Shown: positions 9,083-19,147, counted from the stretch's first letter. The stretch is DNA of 64,000 bases from Candidatus Schekmanbacteria bacterium (GCA_016188575.1 JACPHN010000126.1:1-64000), one strand, 5' to 3'. Program-made: numbers and translations. Notes: generated by a model from the sequence alone, not told the origin.

Positions 9083-10036
9083 TCAACACGCGGCACAGAA
9101 CCTCGGCGATAAGGTGGTGCTGACCGTCTTGGCGGCACTATCCACGGTGGCGACATCAATCGTGTAGGTGCGGTAGTCGGCAGAGGTGTTGAAAGTGAAC
9201 GTGTGCGTCAACGTGCAGACCTGGTCCTTTTGGAGCTGCGTGCACTGCAGCGGCGTCGCATCTGGAATCGTAACTGTTGCGGCGTAGGGAGGTTTCCCGC
9301 CCTTGGGCGCGATGGAGAACGACGCCAGCGACGTGGCGCCAAACGCACCGACCGGGACATTTGCCTGACCACCGGCCGCGATGACGATATTTCCCCTCGT
9401 TGAGGGAAACACTCCCTGAACCGTCTGCTCGAGCGCCGGCACCGACGATCCCCCGCCACCGCCAACCGTGGCCGCCACAGTTCCGGCAAGCGCCACGCCC
9501 GCGATCGCCCATACCCACCATTTCTTCCACCACGGCTGCTGGCCTCCTCGGAGCAGGAGCTTCCATTCCTCCTTGCTGAGGCTCGCTGTGGTCATCACCT
9601 GCGGCGTGCCCACGAACGGGCGCTCGATGAACCCGATCGTATATCGCTCCGTCTCCGCCACCATCTTGCCACCCTTTCGCGCCTCGATGTAATACTCCAG
9701 GCGCGATTGCACCGGTTCCTGGGACAGCGGTAGCACGTAGGCGTATTCCCCGCCTTCGCGCCTGTCCATTGCGAAGGCCGTGTAGTCGCCAAGCTCGGCG
9801 AGCTGCCGCACCAACAACAACACCTGCTCGACATCCCCCGTAACGCGGGCCGTGAAGGTGATGTCGCTGCCGACGATACGGTTGCCGACAGGCTCGTGCT
9901 GGATCGAGACAAACACTGCCGCGAGCGCCTTCACGGGGACCAGTAGCGACCCGGGCAGCAGAAGTTGCAGACTGCACAGCAAGACGGCGCATGCGATCGC
10001 TCTCGCTCCCGGTGATCGTCGTCTAAGATACCGCAT
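9083..10036 (-). CDS. Exported protein with one internal membrane segment
   Basis: A 317-residue protein I do not recognise. An N-terminal signal or anchor helix (about 12-38) precedes a beta-rich region (40-140). A tryptophan-rich WWKKWWVW segment leads into one hydrophobic helix followed by a glycine run (near 170-195), then a second beta-rich region with paired cysteines (CTQLQKDQVC and the final CAAC). The layout suggests two extracytoplasmic domains around a membrane segment. ATG 10036 has a GGAGAT ribosome site. The lipoprotein gene immediately upstream may be a partner. Confidence 0.7.
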   Translation of the reverse strand: MRYLRRRSPGARAIACAVLLCSLQLLLPGSLLVPVKALAAVFVSIQHEPVGNRIVGSDITFTARVTGDVEQVLLLVRQLAELGDYTAFAMDRREGGEYAYVLPLSQEPVQSRLEYYIEARKGGKMVAETERYTIGFIERPFVGTPQVMTTASLSKEEWKLLLRGGQQPWWKKWWVWAIAGVALAGTVAATVGGGGGSSVPALEQTVQGVFPSTRGNIVIAAGGQANVPVGAFGATSLASFSIAPKGGKPPYAATVTIPDATPLQCTQLQKDQVCTLTHTFTFNTSADYRTYTIDVATVDSAAKTVSTTLSPRFCAAC

Positions 10037-10096
10037 CGAAATCTCCTTTGTCGCCTGGCGCCGGAGTCCGGGCGGGTGTCGCCGCGGACTATCCCG

Positions 10097-10561
10097 CTAC
10101 TTGTCGATGGTCAGCTTCTTCGTCACCAGCGGTTTGTCGTCGAGCTTCACCACGACCGTCCATTCTCCCAGCAAATCGAGAGTTTTCATCTTGGAAATGT
10201 CGATCTGGTGATAACTGATGCTGTACTTGTGCAAACCCCCGTCCTCGTTGACCTCGAATGACTCAGTTTGGTGGTATACCGCTCCCGCGGGATCGTACCA
10301 GGTAATCGCCATCTGGTGCGGCTTGTCGATAAACTTGAGACGCACCCAGACAATTGCCTGCCGGTCGCGGCTCGAGCTAAAGACGGCCTTGTCGTCCTGG
10401 AAGTAGTTGTCCTTTACTGCCGTGGTCGTCTTGGCGAGGTCGAGAACAGGAAACGTCGTGTCCTTGGAGACGGCCTTTTCTCCGCCGCCACAGGCAGCGG
10501 CGAACAGGCACAAAAGCAATGGGAGGACTACGCTGACAGGCGCGGGGTTCCTTTGGAGCAT
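10097..10561 (-). CDS. Lipoprotein of unknown function (154 aa)
   Basis: A typical lipoprotein signal ends in LFAAACGGG, with acylated Cys at about residue 24. The mature part is beta-strand-like with aromatic residues and no motif I know. It lies 60 bp before the exported protein that follows on the same strand, so both may be expressed together at the envelope. Confidence 0.8.
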   Translation of the reverse strand: MLQRNPAPVSVVLPLLLCLFAAACGGGEKAVSKDTTFPVLDLAKTTTAVKDNYFQDDKAVFSSSRDRQAIVWVRLKFIDKPHQMAITWYDPAGAVYHQTESFEVNEDGGLHKYSISYHQIDISKMKTLDLLGEWTVVVKLDDKPLVTKKLTIDK

Positions 10562-10625
10562 CTTTTTCCCTCTGCGTACGCTACGGGTCGAGCCAGCCCT
10601 AGCTTAGGCGCGAATGCGGTGGTTG

Positions 10626-11510
10626 TCAACGAATGTGCCGGTGCGGCGCAGCGGCCTCCCGCCGCTGCCGCGGGGGGTCCCGGAGCTCTTCGGGAAGCAA
10701 CGGCTCATCAGCGGCGCACACGGGTTGCTGGAACACGGTATCGTCCTCGAGCCGCAGCGCCGTCAGTCTCCCACCCCAGACGCAGGCGGAATCGATGCCG
10801 CGAATTCCGGCCGCAAAACAGAGCCCGCGCGCCGCCCAGTGGCCAAACACGATGGTGGCGCCGCGACTGCGGCGGCGCGGATGCGCGAACCAGGCCCGAC
10901 AGCCGCGCGCGGCAATCCCCGGCCCCGCCGGCTCGCAGTGCTCGCCGTTGGGAAAACATCGGCGAATCGTCGTCATGACCCGAAGCGCGTGGCCGAGCCG
11001 CAGCACGTCCGGAGCCGCCGGCGGCGGCACTGACTCCGGAGCCAGTGGTGCAGTCGCGAGGAGCTCGACGCCTGCAGCCCCCGCGAGGCACGTAGCAATG
11101 TCCGCTCCCAGCCGGGCGGCATCCACCACCGACCATTGCGGCAGCAGCCCGGCATGCACCAGCACGTGCCGTCCTTCGCAGTGAATCACCGGCCGCGCCC
11201 GCAACCAGCTCACGAGATCGTCGCCGTCCGGCGCCGCGAGCACGCCCCGCAGGTTGGCGTCCGACTCATCGCCAGGCGGACAGCCCAAGCGCCTGCGCAG
11301 CAAGGTCACGTCATGGTTTCCAAGCACGGACACCAGAGCAGCGTCGTTCGCCACGGCCCACCGAAGTACGGCCAGCGATCCCCCACCGCGGTTTACCAGG
11401 TCGCCCGTCAGCCAGAGCCGGTCGCGGTCACGGCGAAATGCGATGCGCTCGAGCAGCCGCATCAGCGTCTCGTAACAGCCGTGAATGTCTCCGATCGCAT
11501 ACGTGGCCAT
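10626..11510 (-). CDS. apaH: Bis(5'-nucleosyl)-tetraphosphatase, ApaH type
   Basis: A 294-residue metallophosphatase with the motifs GDIHGCY (residues 7-13), GDLVNRGG, GNHD, and HAGLLPQW in family order. ApaH splits Ap4A into two ADP and in some bacteria removes Np4 caps from RNA. The C-terminus ends in a basic Arg/His-rich tail beyond the usual domain. It is followed 36 bp downstream of nothing else on its strand start; the NSS symporter gene begins upstream of it and may be cotranscribed. Confidence 0.9.
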   Translation of the reverse strand: MATYAIGDIHGCYETLMRLLERIAFRRDRDRLWLTGDLVNRGGGSLAVLRWAVANDAALVSVLGNHDVTLLRRRLGCPPGDESDANLRGVLAAPDGDDLVSWLRARPVIHCEGRHVLVHAGLLPQWSVVDAARLGADIATCLAGAAGVELLATAPLAPESVPPPAAPDVLRLGHALRVMTTIRRCFPNGEHCEPAGPGIAARGCRAWFAHPRRRSRGATIVFGHWAARGLCFAAGIRGIDSACVWGGRLTALRLEDDTVFQQPVCAADEPLLPEELRDPPRQRREAAAPHRHIR

Positions 11511-11545
11511 GACGACGATCCGCTGCTTTACCCCAGGCGTAGCGT

Positions 11546-12904
11546 TCAGACCTTGAGCAGGCCGACCTTGTAGAGCAGCACCACGAGGATTGCGACGGGG
11601 CTAACCCGCAGCGTCCAGAGCCACACGGGGTAGAGTTTCCCGAAGCGCGAGCCGCTCGCGAACTCCTCGCGCCGCAGCCGATCCGGGAGAAACCACCCCG
11701 CGTAGATCGCCGTGGCGAAGCCTCCGAAGGTGAGCAGCCAATTGGATGCCAGGTAGTCGAACGTGTCGAAGAAGTTCATCCCAAACATGGCTTCCCACTC
11801 CGGCAGCATCCCGCCGCCCCCTGCGAGCGCGGACGGGACGCCAAGCACCAGGGTGATGACTCCGGTCACGAGCACCGCCTTCGGTCGTTCCCACTCATGC
11901 TCGTCGATAAAGTAGCTCGTCGACACCTCCAGCAATGAGATGGCGCTGGTGAGCGCCGCCAACGCCAGGAGAACGAAGAAGACAAGCGAGACGAGGAGCC
12001 CCGCGGGAAGCGTCGAGAATATGATCGGCAACGTCTTGAAGACGAGCCCCGGTCCCTGAGCAGGGACCTGACCGTGCCCGAGCACGAAGGGGAAGATCAT
12101 GAAGCAAGCCAGCATGGAGATGAGCGTGTCCAGACCGACGATCCACAACGAGGATCTGGTGATGTCGTCCTCCTTGGACATGTAGCTACCGTAGGTCAGC
12201 ATCGCCCCCATCCCCAGGGAAAGCGTGAAGAAGGAATGACCAAGCGCTTCGAGAACACCCCGCGGCGTGAGCTTCTCGCGGTCCGGCTCGAGGATGAAGC
12301 CAAAGGCCTTGGCGAAACCGCTTGGCGTCTCGATGAGGCAGTACACCACGAGAGCGCCGACCATCACGAAGAGCATCGGCATCAGCACCCTGCAGGCTTT
12401 CTCGATGCCGCGTTGGACCCCCCCGTACACGATCCCGACCGTGAGCGACAGGAATACAAAGTGCCACAGGAGATTCGCACTTCCTGACTTGTAGAGCGTG
12501 TCGAAAATCCCCCCGATCTGGTCCGGAGTCTTTCCGTGAGTCGTATCCACCAGAGAGAGAATGATGTAGTTCAACGACCAGCCCGCGACAACGCTATAGT
12601 ACGAGAGAATCACGAAGGCGCATACGACGCCGAGCCACCCCAGCGCCTGCCACGGGGAATCCTCGCCGGAGAGTCGCTTGTACGCGCTGACCGGAGAGCT
12701 TTGGGCGGCGCGCCCGATGAGGATCTCCGCGATCATGATGGGCAGACCGACGACGGCGACGCATCCGAGATAGATCAAGACGAACAGGCCGCCGCCGTTT
12801 TCGCCGGTGATGTACGGGAACTTCCAGATGTTTCCGAGGCCGATGGCCGACCCGGCTGCGGCCAGAATAAAGCCTAGCCGGGTGCCCCAGTGAGCTCTCA
12901 TCAT
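11546..12904 (-). CDS. Sodium-dependent symporter, NSS family
   Basis: A 452-residue, roughly 11-helix transporter. The opening W-x-x-R-x-G-F-x-L-A-A-A-G-x-A-I-G-L-G-N-x-W-x-F-P pattern is the unwound Na+ and substrate site of LeuT-fold NSS carriers. It would import an amino acid or related solute with sodium; the substrate is not readable. ATG 12904 is chosen because GGAGG lies 8 bases upstream; a second ATG follows directly at 12901. It is one of few transporters in the window. Confidence 0.92.
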   Translation of the reverse strand: MMRAHWGTRLGFILAAAGSAIGLGNIWKFPYITGENGGGLFVLIYLGCVAVVGLPIMIAEILIGRAAQSSPVSAYKRLSGEDSPWQALGWLGVVCAFVILSYYSVVAGWSLNYIILSLVDTTHGKTPDQIGGIFDTLYKSGSANLLWHFVFLSLTVGIVYGGVQRGIEKACRVLMPMLFVMVGALVVYCLIETPSGFAKAFGFILEPDREKLTPRGVLEALGHSFFTLSLGMGAMLTYGSYMSKEDDITRSSLWIVGLDTLISMLACFMIFPFVLGHGQVPAQGPGLVFKTLPIIFSTLPAGLLVSLVFFVLLALAALTSAISLLEVSTSYFIDEHEWERPKAVLVTGVITLVLGVPSALAGGGGMLPEWEAMFGMNFFDTFDYLASNWLLTFGGFATAIYAGWFLPDRLRREEFASGSRFGKLYPVWLWTLRVSPVAILVVLLYKVGLLKV

Positions 12905-13140
12905 CCCCAATCCTCCGCTTCAGCGTGCGCGCTATGCCGGTCGCCGCGCGCGCCTGTGAATCCTGTTCTGCGCCGCAAGCTGTGAGCGTCGAACCGCGAT
13001 AGACGCGACCTCGGCATCCGGCGCCAGCGACAGCCGCAACGGGTGGTGCGGTGTAACATAGCTTCGCCGGAGGGCACGCACAACCAGCGGTGCCGATGTC
13101 CGCCCTTGCGCGCGTCGTGTGACCCAGCGCCGCGACGGCA
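12905..13140. other. Gap without recognised gene
   Basis: A 236-base gap between the symporter start and the end of the kinase/activator pair. I see no ORF with family resemblance, no terminator with a T-tract and no clear promoter other than the GGAGG site of the symporter. Confidence 0.4.
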
Positions 13141-14658
13141 TCAGGTCTCCTCGCTGCGCCTGATGTCGCGATGCCGCGCCAAAAGCTTTTGCAAGTAGCT
13201 GCGCTGCATGCCGGCGCGTCGGGCGGCCTGCGAAACGTTGTCCGCGCAGCGCCGCATGAGCCCGTGCAAGAAGCGGCGCTCGATTTCGCCCACCGCCGCC
13301 TCGCGCGCCCGCTTGAGCTCTTCGTTGGTGTACGAGGAGAACTCCGGCGAGGCGCTGGGGCTAGTGGGCAAGTGAAGCTCGGCAGGCAGCAGGTCCCTCT
13401 CGATCGTGTCACCCGGCGCGAAGAGGCACGCGCGCTGCACAAGGTGCTCGAGCTCGCGGACATTGCCGGGGAACGGATGCGCCTCGAGGGCCGCCAGGGC
13501 GGCGCCGGACCAGCGCGGCGGGCGCTCCGGCGTACGGCAGTAGCGCGCCGTGAAGGACTCGACCAGCAAGGGCACGTCCGCGCGGCGCTCGCGCAGTGGC
13601 GGAACGGCAATGTCAAGGACGTTCAGACGGTACAGCAAATCCTCACGAAAACGACCTTCGCGCACCAGCTTGGCGAGGTCGTGATGCGTCGCAGCGATGA
13701 CACGCACCTTCACCGCAAGCGGGAGGTCGGTTCCGACGCGCTGGATTTCACCGAGCTGCACGAAGCGGAGGAGCTTGGCCTGCACCGCCAGGGGAACGTC
13801 GCCGATTTCATCCAGAAAGAGTGACCCGCCGTGCGCCGACGCCAGCCGCCCTGGACGGTCTCGTTCCGCTCCCGTGAACGCTCCGCGCGCGTGCCCAAAG
13901 AGCTCGGATTCGATGACCGCCTCGGGAATGGCACCACAATGCACGACGGCGAAAGGTCCCTGCCGCCTGGCGCTATTGAGGTGCAGCGCGCGGGCGATGA
14001 GCTCCTTGCCCGTGCCAGTCTCGCCGTGGATCAACACCGGCGCCGGCGCGTCCGCGATCTGCACCACCATGCGCAGCACCCGCAGCATGGCCGGGTCCCG
14101 CGCGATGAGCCCGGGAAACTCGCCCACGGCGCGCATCTCGCTCGCGACCTGCTCCGCCCGCTTGCGCAGGGCCCTGGTTTCCAGCGCGCGGTGAACAGCG
14201 ACGGCGGCCATCTGCGCGAGCTCCTCCAGAAAAGCGCGAGCGTCGTGCCCGAACGCCCCTGGCCCAGCGGACCGCTCGAGATAGATGACTCCATAGACGG
14301 CGTCCCGATAGCGCAGCGGTGCGACGAGCGCCGAGGCGCGGCCGATGAGCTGGATGCTTTCTTTGCCGGCGAAGCGGTAATCCGTGGACACGTCGGGCAC
14401 GTCGATCAGCGCACCGCCCCGGATCGCTTCGCGCACCAGACTGCGGCTGAACCGCCGCGCCTCGCCGCTCACGCGCCCCGACTCATGCTGGATGTGCGCC
14501 TTCTCGACAAAGTCGCCCTCGCTTTGGAGCACCAGAAAGCCGCGCTCGGCACCCGTCGACTCGGCGACGGCCCGCAAGATCTCGTCCGCGAGCCCATCCG
14601 GATTCTCGTCAACGAGCAGTCGCCTGGCTATTCCGTACAGTGCCGCCTGGCAATCCAC
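13141..14658 (-). CDS. Sigma-54 activator with GAF sensor domain
   Basis: A 505-residue protein. An N-terminal GAF-type domain (about 20-170; ends VYGVIYLERS, as in FhlA-like sensors) is followed by a sigma-54 AAA+ domain (GETGTGKE, GAFTGA, SLFLDEIGD) and a Fis-type helix-turn-helix. GTG 14658 is preferred because GAGGAAGG lies about 10 bases upstream, within the end of the kinase gene; GTG 14691 is an alternative. The kinase gene ends 8 bases upstream, so the two are probably one signalling unit. The likely local target is the candidate sigma-54 promoter before the amine oxidase. Confidence 0.92.
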   Translation of the reverse strand: MDCQAALYGIARRLLVDENPDGLADEILRAVAESTGAERGFLVLQSEGDFVEKAHIQHESGRVSGEARRFSRSLVREAIRGGALIDVPDVSTDYRFAGKESIQLIGRASALVAPLRYRDAVYGVIYLERSAGPGAFGHDARAFLEELAQMAAVAVHRALETRALRKRAEQVASEMRAVGEFPGLIARDPAMLRVLRMVVQIADAPAPVLIHGETGTGKELIARALHLNSARRQGPFAVVHCGAIPEAVIESELFGHARGAFTGAERDRPGRLASAHGGSLFLDEIGDVPLAVQAKLLRFVQLGEIQRVGTDLPLAVKVRVIAATHHDLAKLVREGRFREDLLYRLNVLDIAVPPLRERRADVPLLVESFTARYCRTPERPPRWSGAALAALEAHPFPGNVRELEHLVQRACLFAPGDTIERDLLPAELHLPTSPSASPEFSSYTNEELKRAREAAVGEIERRFLHGLMRRCADNVSQAARRAGMQRSYLQKLLARHRDIRRSEET

Positions 14659-14665
14659 GCCGTGT

Positions 14666-17218
14666 TCACCTTCCTCGCGGATACCCGAAACGATCGCGCG
14701 CCCGCTCGTAACGGACGCGCTGCTTCTGGACAATGGCCGAAAACAGCGGTTGATCGCGAACCGGACCAAAAACGGGGCTGAGCTGGAGATGCTCGTAGGG
14801 AAAGGAAGCCGGATCTTCCGAGGTCTCGGCGTCGAGCGCCTCCAGAGCCTCATCCGTTCTCCCGAGAACAATCAGCACGTAGGGGTCGTCGCTTGGCGGG
14901 AGCCGCCGCGCTGTGTCCGGATCGGACGCGGCGACGACGATGGGGTAGTACTCCGCATGCACGGCCGGCGACCTTGCTCGCACGCGCGCGAGCAGCGATA
15001 GCGCCGCGGCGTGGTCAGCGGACAGCGCGGCGATCATGGCCTGCTCCGCGATATGCTCCGCGCTGTCCTGACCCAGGTTGGCGGCCGCGGCGTAGTCGCT
15101 GGCGGCGCCCGCGTGCTCTCCAAGCAGGAAGCGAAGCCAGCCGCGCTCGTGGCGGTATTCGGCGACGCCGGTGTCGGTCTCGACCGCAATGTCGGCGTGC
15201 CGCAGCGCCTGCCCGAGCAACCCACGGGCGGCGCTGAGCTCGGCGAAGCACGCGTTGGCGTCCGCGTGTTCTGGATTTCGTGCGAGGGCCCGGGTGAACA
15301 GGGCGTACGCCTCGTCGTGGCGGCCGGCGGAGTATGCAGCGCACGCCGCGGCGCCAAGCACCCCGGCGAGGTTGGGAGCGGCGCCAAGCCCCGCCTTCGT
15401 CGTGCTGGTGAGGGCCGACAGGTCTGGCGCTGACGGCGCTTCACCGGCGTTCTCGAGCAGATGGTCGGCGAGCAAGATCGCCGCAAGTGCGTCGCTGGGG
15501 TCACCTGCCAGGTGTTGTACGAGCTGCCGCTCGACCACCGCAAGCTCACGGTCGTCATCCGCGTCGTAGAGTGCCGAGAACATCTCTGCGACCCGGACGA
15601 AAAGCGAGAGACCCGCGGGGCGTAAACGGAGGCGGGCCGGGCGGTCCGGCGCGAGCTCCGGTGCAAGCCACAGCGCGAGCTCGCGAGCAAGCCGCTCCAG
15701 CCCATCCGTGAACATCGCCGGCGCCACCGAGATGTCTCGCGACCAGACCACGGCGCCGCCGGCCACGTGCGTCAGCCGTGCGGAGATGTCGACTCCGTTG
15801 TCGGCATCGCGCGGCGACAGGGCAACGCCGAGTACGACCTCGGCGCCACCGCCGCCCTTTGCCGCGCTGTCCACTGACGGGACGCGAAACCCGGGACAAT
15901 CGCTCAAGATCGCCACGACGTACTCCGCCGCAAGCTGCCCGACCGCTTCCCGCTCCGGCACGGCCAGCTCGCTGCTCACGAAAAACGGGGGCACGCCAAT
16001 CGCTGCCCGCCAGCGCGCGGACGGTAGGGCCGCCAGCGAGGAAGTCGCGGGGGATGGCGTCGTCAAGGATTCGACGCCCGTGGCGGCCGCGGTTGCCCGC
16101 GATCCGCCGCGGTCAGCAACCGCTCTGTCAATCCCGTGCCACTGGTGCAGACCGGCGAGCGCGATAACGGCCGGCACGCCGGCGATCACCGCCCACCGCC
16201 AGGCCAGCCGTCGCGGCAACGGCGCCGGCGGAGCTGCAGGTGGCGGCGCGGTGGCCCTCAAGGCGGCGAGGAGCTCCGCTCCCGAGCCGTACCGGCTGGC
16301 GGGAGGCGCCTGCAGGCAGATGGAAACCACGTGGCGCAAGCTCTCGGGAACCTCCGCGGCGACGCGCCACTGCCCTCCGCCGCTTACCGGCCTGTGCCCG
16401 CACAGCATTTCATGCAGGATCATGCCAAAAGAGAACACGTCCCCCCGCGGACCTACCTCGTCACCGCGCGCCTGCTCTGGTGCCATGTAGGCGACGGTGC
16501 CGACGATCGCCCGCGGTGCCGGCGCTGGCAGCCCGCCCGCGCCGGCCGACGCAGCGCTGCAGGCGCTTCCCGGCCTCTCCGCTGCCACCTGCGCCAAGCC
16601 GAAGTCGAGGATGCGCACCTCGCCCGTGTCCGTCACGAAGATGTTCGCGGGCTTGATGTCGCGGTGGACGATTCCCGCCGCGTGGGCGGCCGCCAGACCT
16701 CGGGCCACGCCCAGTGCAATTGCGGCGGCCTCCGCAAGCGGTAGGCGGCCTTTGGCATCAAGCAGCGCGCGCAGCGTCTGGCCACGGTAGAGTGCCATGA
16801 CGATGAAAAACTCGCCATGGTGCTCGCCAATCTCGTGCACGGTGGCAATCGCCGGGTCATCCAGGGCCGCCGCGGCGCGAGCTTCCTGCAACAGCCGATC
16901 ACGAGCGAGCGGATGGGCCGCAACAGTCGTCGGCAGGATCTTGATCGCGACGTCTCGTAGCAGCCGCTCGTCGCGGGCACGAAACACCACCCCCATGCCG
17001 CCGCGGCCGATCTCTCGCACCAGCACGTAGTGCGCGACGCGGTCCCCTGGCCGCAGGTGGGTAGCAGCCAGCGCCCCACTGCTCTGCTCGGCGCCGGCAC
17101 CGCCGTGGGACTGCGTGGGCGCAGTCGGATCCGGGAGCGACTCTCCGCACCGCCCGCAGCGCACGTTAAACGCGCTGTTGGCATTGCCGCAGCTCGGACA
17201 TGACAGCATCGTCGGCAT
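14666..17218 (-). CDS. Membrane Ser/Thr kinase with zinc ribbon and TPR
   Basis: An 850-residue Hanks-type kinase. It begins with a zinc ribbon (CPSC at 7-10, CGRC at 21-24). The kinase domain spans about 63-325, with GRGGMG loop, Lys93, HRDIKPAN (Asp187), DFG (Asp205) and APEQ. One membrane helix near 345-365 is followed by a large extracytoplasmic or soluble part with a region like adenylate-cyclase-associated tetratricopeptide proteins and TPR-like repeats near 640-760. All catalytic residues are present. It is translationally adjacent to the GAF sigma-54 activator, so phosphorylation of that activator is a fair guess. Confidence 0.93.
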   Translation of the reverse strand: MPTMLSCPSCGNANSAFNVRCGRCGESLPDPTAPTQSHGGAGAEQSSGALAATHLRPGDRVAHYVLVREIGRGGMGVVFRARDERLLRDVAIKILPTTVAAHPLARDRLLQEARAAAALDDPAIATVHEIGEHHGEFFIVMALYRGQTLRALLDAKGRLPLAEAAAIALGVARGLAAAHAAGIVHRDIKPANIFVTDTGEVRILDFGLAQVAAERPGSACSAASAGAGGLPAPAPRAIVGTVAYMAPEQARGDEVGPRGDVFSFGMILHEMLCGHRPVSGGGQWRVAAEVPESLRHVVSICLQAPPASRYGSGAELLAALRATAPPPAAPPAPLPRRLAWRWAVIAGVPAVIALAGLHQWHGIDRAVADRGGSRATAAATGVESLTTPSPATSSLAALPSARWRAAIGVPPFFVSSELAVPEREAVGQLAAEYVVAILSDCPGFRVPSVDSAAKGGGGAEVVLGVALSPRDADNGVDISARLTHVAGGAVVWSRDISVAPAMFTDGLERLARELALWLAPELAPDRPARLRLRPAGLSLFVRVAEMFSALYDADDDRELAVVERQLVQHLAGDPSDALAAILLADHLLENAGEAPSAPDLSALTSTTKAGLGAAPNLAGVLGAAACAAYSAGRHDEAYALFTRALARNPEHADANACFAELSAARGLLGQALRHADIAVETDTGVAEYRHERGWLRFLLGEHAGAASDYAAAANLGQDSAEHIAEQAMIAALSADHAAALSLLARVRARSPAVHAEYYPIVVAASDPDTARRLPPSDDPYVLIVLGRTDEALEALDAETSEDPASFPYEHLQLSPVFGPVRDQPLFSAIVQKQRVRYERARDRFGYPRGR

Positions 17219-17426
17219 TTCCGGCGATCCTCTCTCTGCACACTTTCGTCGCGATGTCTCATTCTGCCTCCAGCAGGTCGCACCTGCAACTCACCCGATG
17301 CGGGTCAGTCCCCGCATTCGCAGCTCCGCTCATCGCCAGAATGCCTGCCTCCAGACGGATGCATCCCCGCCTCTCCCTGGCGCGATCTACACCAGCGTTC
17401 TCGCGCTGTGCGGGGGCACACCTGCC

Positions 17427-17443
17427 CGGCATCCGCCTTGCAT
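17427..17443 (+). promoter_or_regulatory. Candidate sigma-54 promoter, weaker match
   Basis: CGGCAT, CCGCC, TTGCA with GG at 17428-17429 and GC at 17440-17441, 12 bases apart. The -12 half is perfect; the -24 half has C for T and T for C. It lies about 60 bases before the amine oxidase start and divergent from the kinase/activator pair. Confidence 0.45.
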
Positions 17444-17500
17444 CTCGGACGGTCACGGTCGCCCTGAACCACCCTCCGCGTAAAAAAAGGAGAATCAGCA

Positions 17501-19018
17501 GTGATCAATCGCAGAGAGTTTCTTCGGACAGGCCTCGCAGCATCTCTGGTGGGCTTTGACATCGGCTGCCTCGACGCGGAGGGGGAGGACACGGACATCG
17601 GCTTCGACGGCGGCACCGTCCTCGTCATCGGCGCCGGAATCGCCGGACTTGCCGCCGCTCGCCGTCTGGCCGAGCGAGGTATCGAGGTGATTGTGCTCGA
17701 AGCCGCGGCCGAAGTCGGCGGCCGCATCTGGACCGATCGCCGCCTCGGCGTCGCGGTCGACATGGGACCGACGTGGATCGAGGGTACAGCCGGTAATCCG
17801 ATTTCCATCCTTGCCCGCGATGCGGGGTTGCTCACGGTGAGCAGCGATTTCGACAAGGCGCTCCTCTTCGACACCGGCGGTCGCCTCCTGTCCGACGAGG
17901 CCATGGACGACATTGAGGAGAGCTTTGAGGAGTTACTCGAGGAGGCCGAAGAATACGGCGAGAATCTCAACGCGGACATTTCGATTGCCGCCGCACTTCG
18001 CCGCATCGCCGGGGGCGCGGCCCAGACTCCGGAGATGAGCTGGGCGCGAAGCGTGACCGAGATCGAGGCGACTGTTTCGCTGGATGCGATTTCCCTCTGG
18101 TACGGCGACGAAGGTGAGGAGCTCGGCGGCGACGACGTGGTGTACCCGAACGGTTATCAACAAGTCGCGGACGCCCTCTCCGAGGGGCTGGACGTGCGGC
18201 TGCTGCACACGGTTCTCGCAGTCGAGCACGGGGACAGCAGCGGCGTCCGCGTCGTCACCAATCGTGGCACCTTCGCCGGCGATGCCGCAGTCGTCACGCT
18301 GCCGCTCGGCGTACTCAAGGCGGGAGCGGTGACGTTTTCGCCACCGCTTCCAAGCTGGAAGCAAGAGGCGATCGCCCGCCTCGGCATGGGCGCAGCAATC
18401 ACCATGGCGATGCGCTTTCCGGAGGTTTTTTGGCACGAGGACGCAGAGTTTCTTTCCCAGGTCTCTGGGACCCCTGGAGAGTATCCCGAGTTTCACAACG
18501 TCCGCCGCTACACCGGTGGCAACGTGCTCACCTGCGTGCTCACGGGAGAGTACCTCGAGCGCGCGCGGAAGCTCGCCGACGAGCAGCTCGTCGCCGAGGC
18601 GGTTGCGGCGTTGCGGCGGTGCTATGGGTCGCGCGTGCCCGCGGCGGACGGTTACATCGTGGGACGATGGCACGATTGGCCTCTGGCATCTGGCACCTAC
18701 TCGTATCTCGCGGTCGGCGCCACGCCGGAAGATCGAGAGCGCCTTGCGGACCCGGTGGGAACCCGCCTGTTTTTCGCCGGAGAGGCGACACACCGAGACT
18801 ATCCGGCGACAATTCATGGCGCCTACCTGAGCGGGGTCAAGGAGGCGGACCGCATGATCCGGAGCGCGGAGCGGAATCTGCAACCGTGCCCCTCGGCTTC
18901 GGCGCAGGAGGGTCGCAGTGTGGCGATGCCGCTGAGCGCACCGCACAGCCGTAGAACCACGACCAAACGGCGCCGGCGCTGGCGCCGCGGTCCGTCCGGC
19001 GCTATGAACGCGTGCTGA
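17501..19018 (+). CDS. Exported flavin monoamine oxidase
   Basis: A 505-residue FAD protein. It starts with a Tat-like signal (NRREFLRTGLAAS), then the FAD-binding VIGAGIAGLAAARRL (near 42-56), VGGRIWTD, and the C-terminal FAD contact LFFAGEATHRDYPATIHGAY. This is the amine oxidase/polyamine oxidase family, which oxidises amines to aldehydes, ammonia and H2O2, here probably in the periplasm. The last 45 residues are an Arg/Lys-rich extension not needed for the fold. GTG 17501 has AAGGAG 8 bases upstream. The sigma-54-like site just upstream suggests regulation by the neighbouring activator. Confidence 0.9.
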   Translation: MINRREFLRTGLAASLVGFDIGCLDAEGEDTDIGFDGGTVLVIGAGIAGLAAARRLAERGIEVIVLEAAAEVGGRIWTDRRLGVAVDMGPTWIEGTAGNPISILARDAGLLTVSSDFDKALLFDTGGRLLSDEAMDDIEESFEELLEEAEEYGENLNADISIAAALRRIAGGAAQTPEMSWARSVTEIEATVSLDAISLWYGDEGEELGGDDVVYPNGYQQVADALSEGLDVRLLHTVLAVEHGDSSGVRVVTNRGTFAGDAAVVTLPLGVLKAGAVTFSPPLPSWKQEAIARLGMGAAITMAMRFPEVFWHEDAEFLSQVSGTPGEYPEFHNVRRYTGGNVLTCVLTGEYLERARKLADEQLVAEAVAALRRCYGSRVPAADGYIVGRWHDWPLASGTYSYLAVGATPEDRERLADPVGTRLFFAGEATHRDYPATIHGAYLSGVKEADRMIRSAERNLQPCPSASAQEGRSVAMPLSAPHSRRTTTKRRRRWRRGPSGAMNAC

Positions 19019-19147
19019 AGCGGCGTCGATGGACGGCGCCGGCGACCGCGGCCAGAGGAGACGCCGCCCGAATCGAACCGATAGGGGAATCGGGCGGCGC
19101 CTCAGGTCGGTGCAGGTCCGAGCCCAACCGCGATGGGAGTGTGGGTG

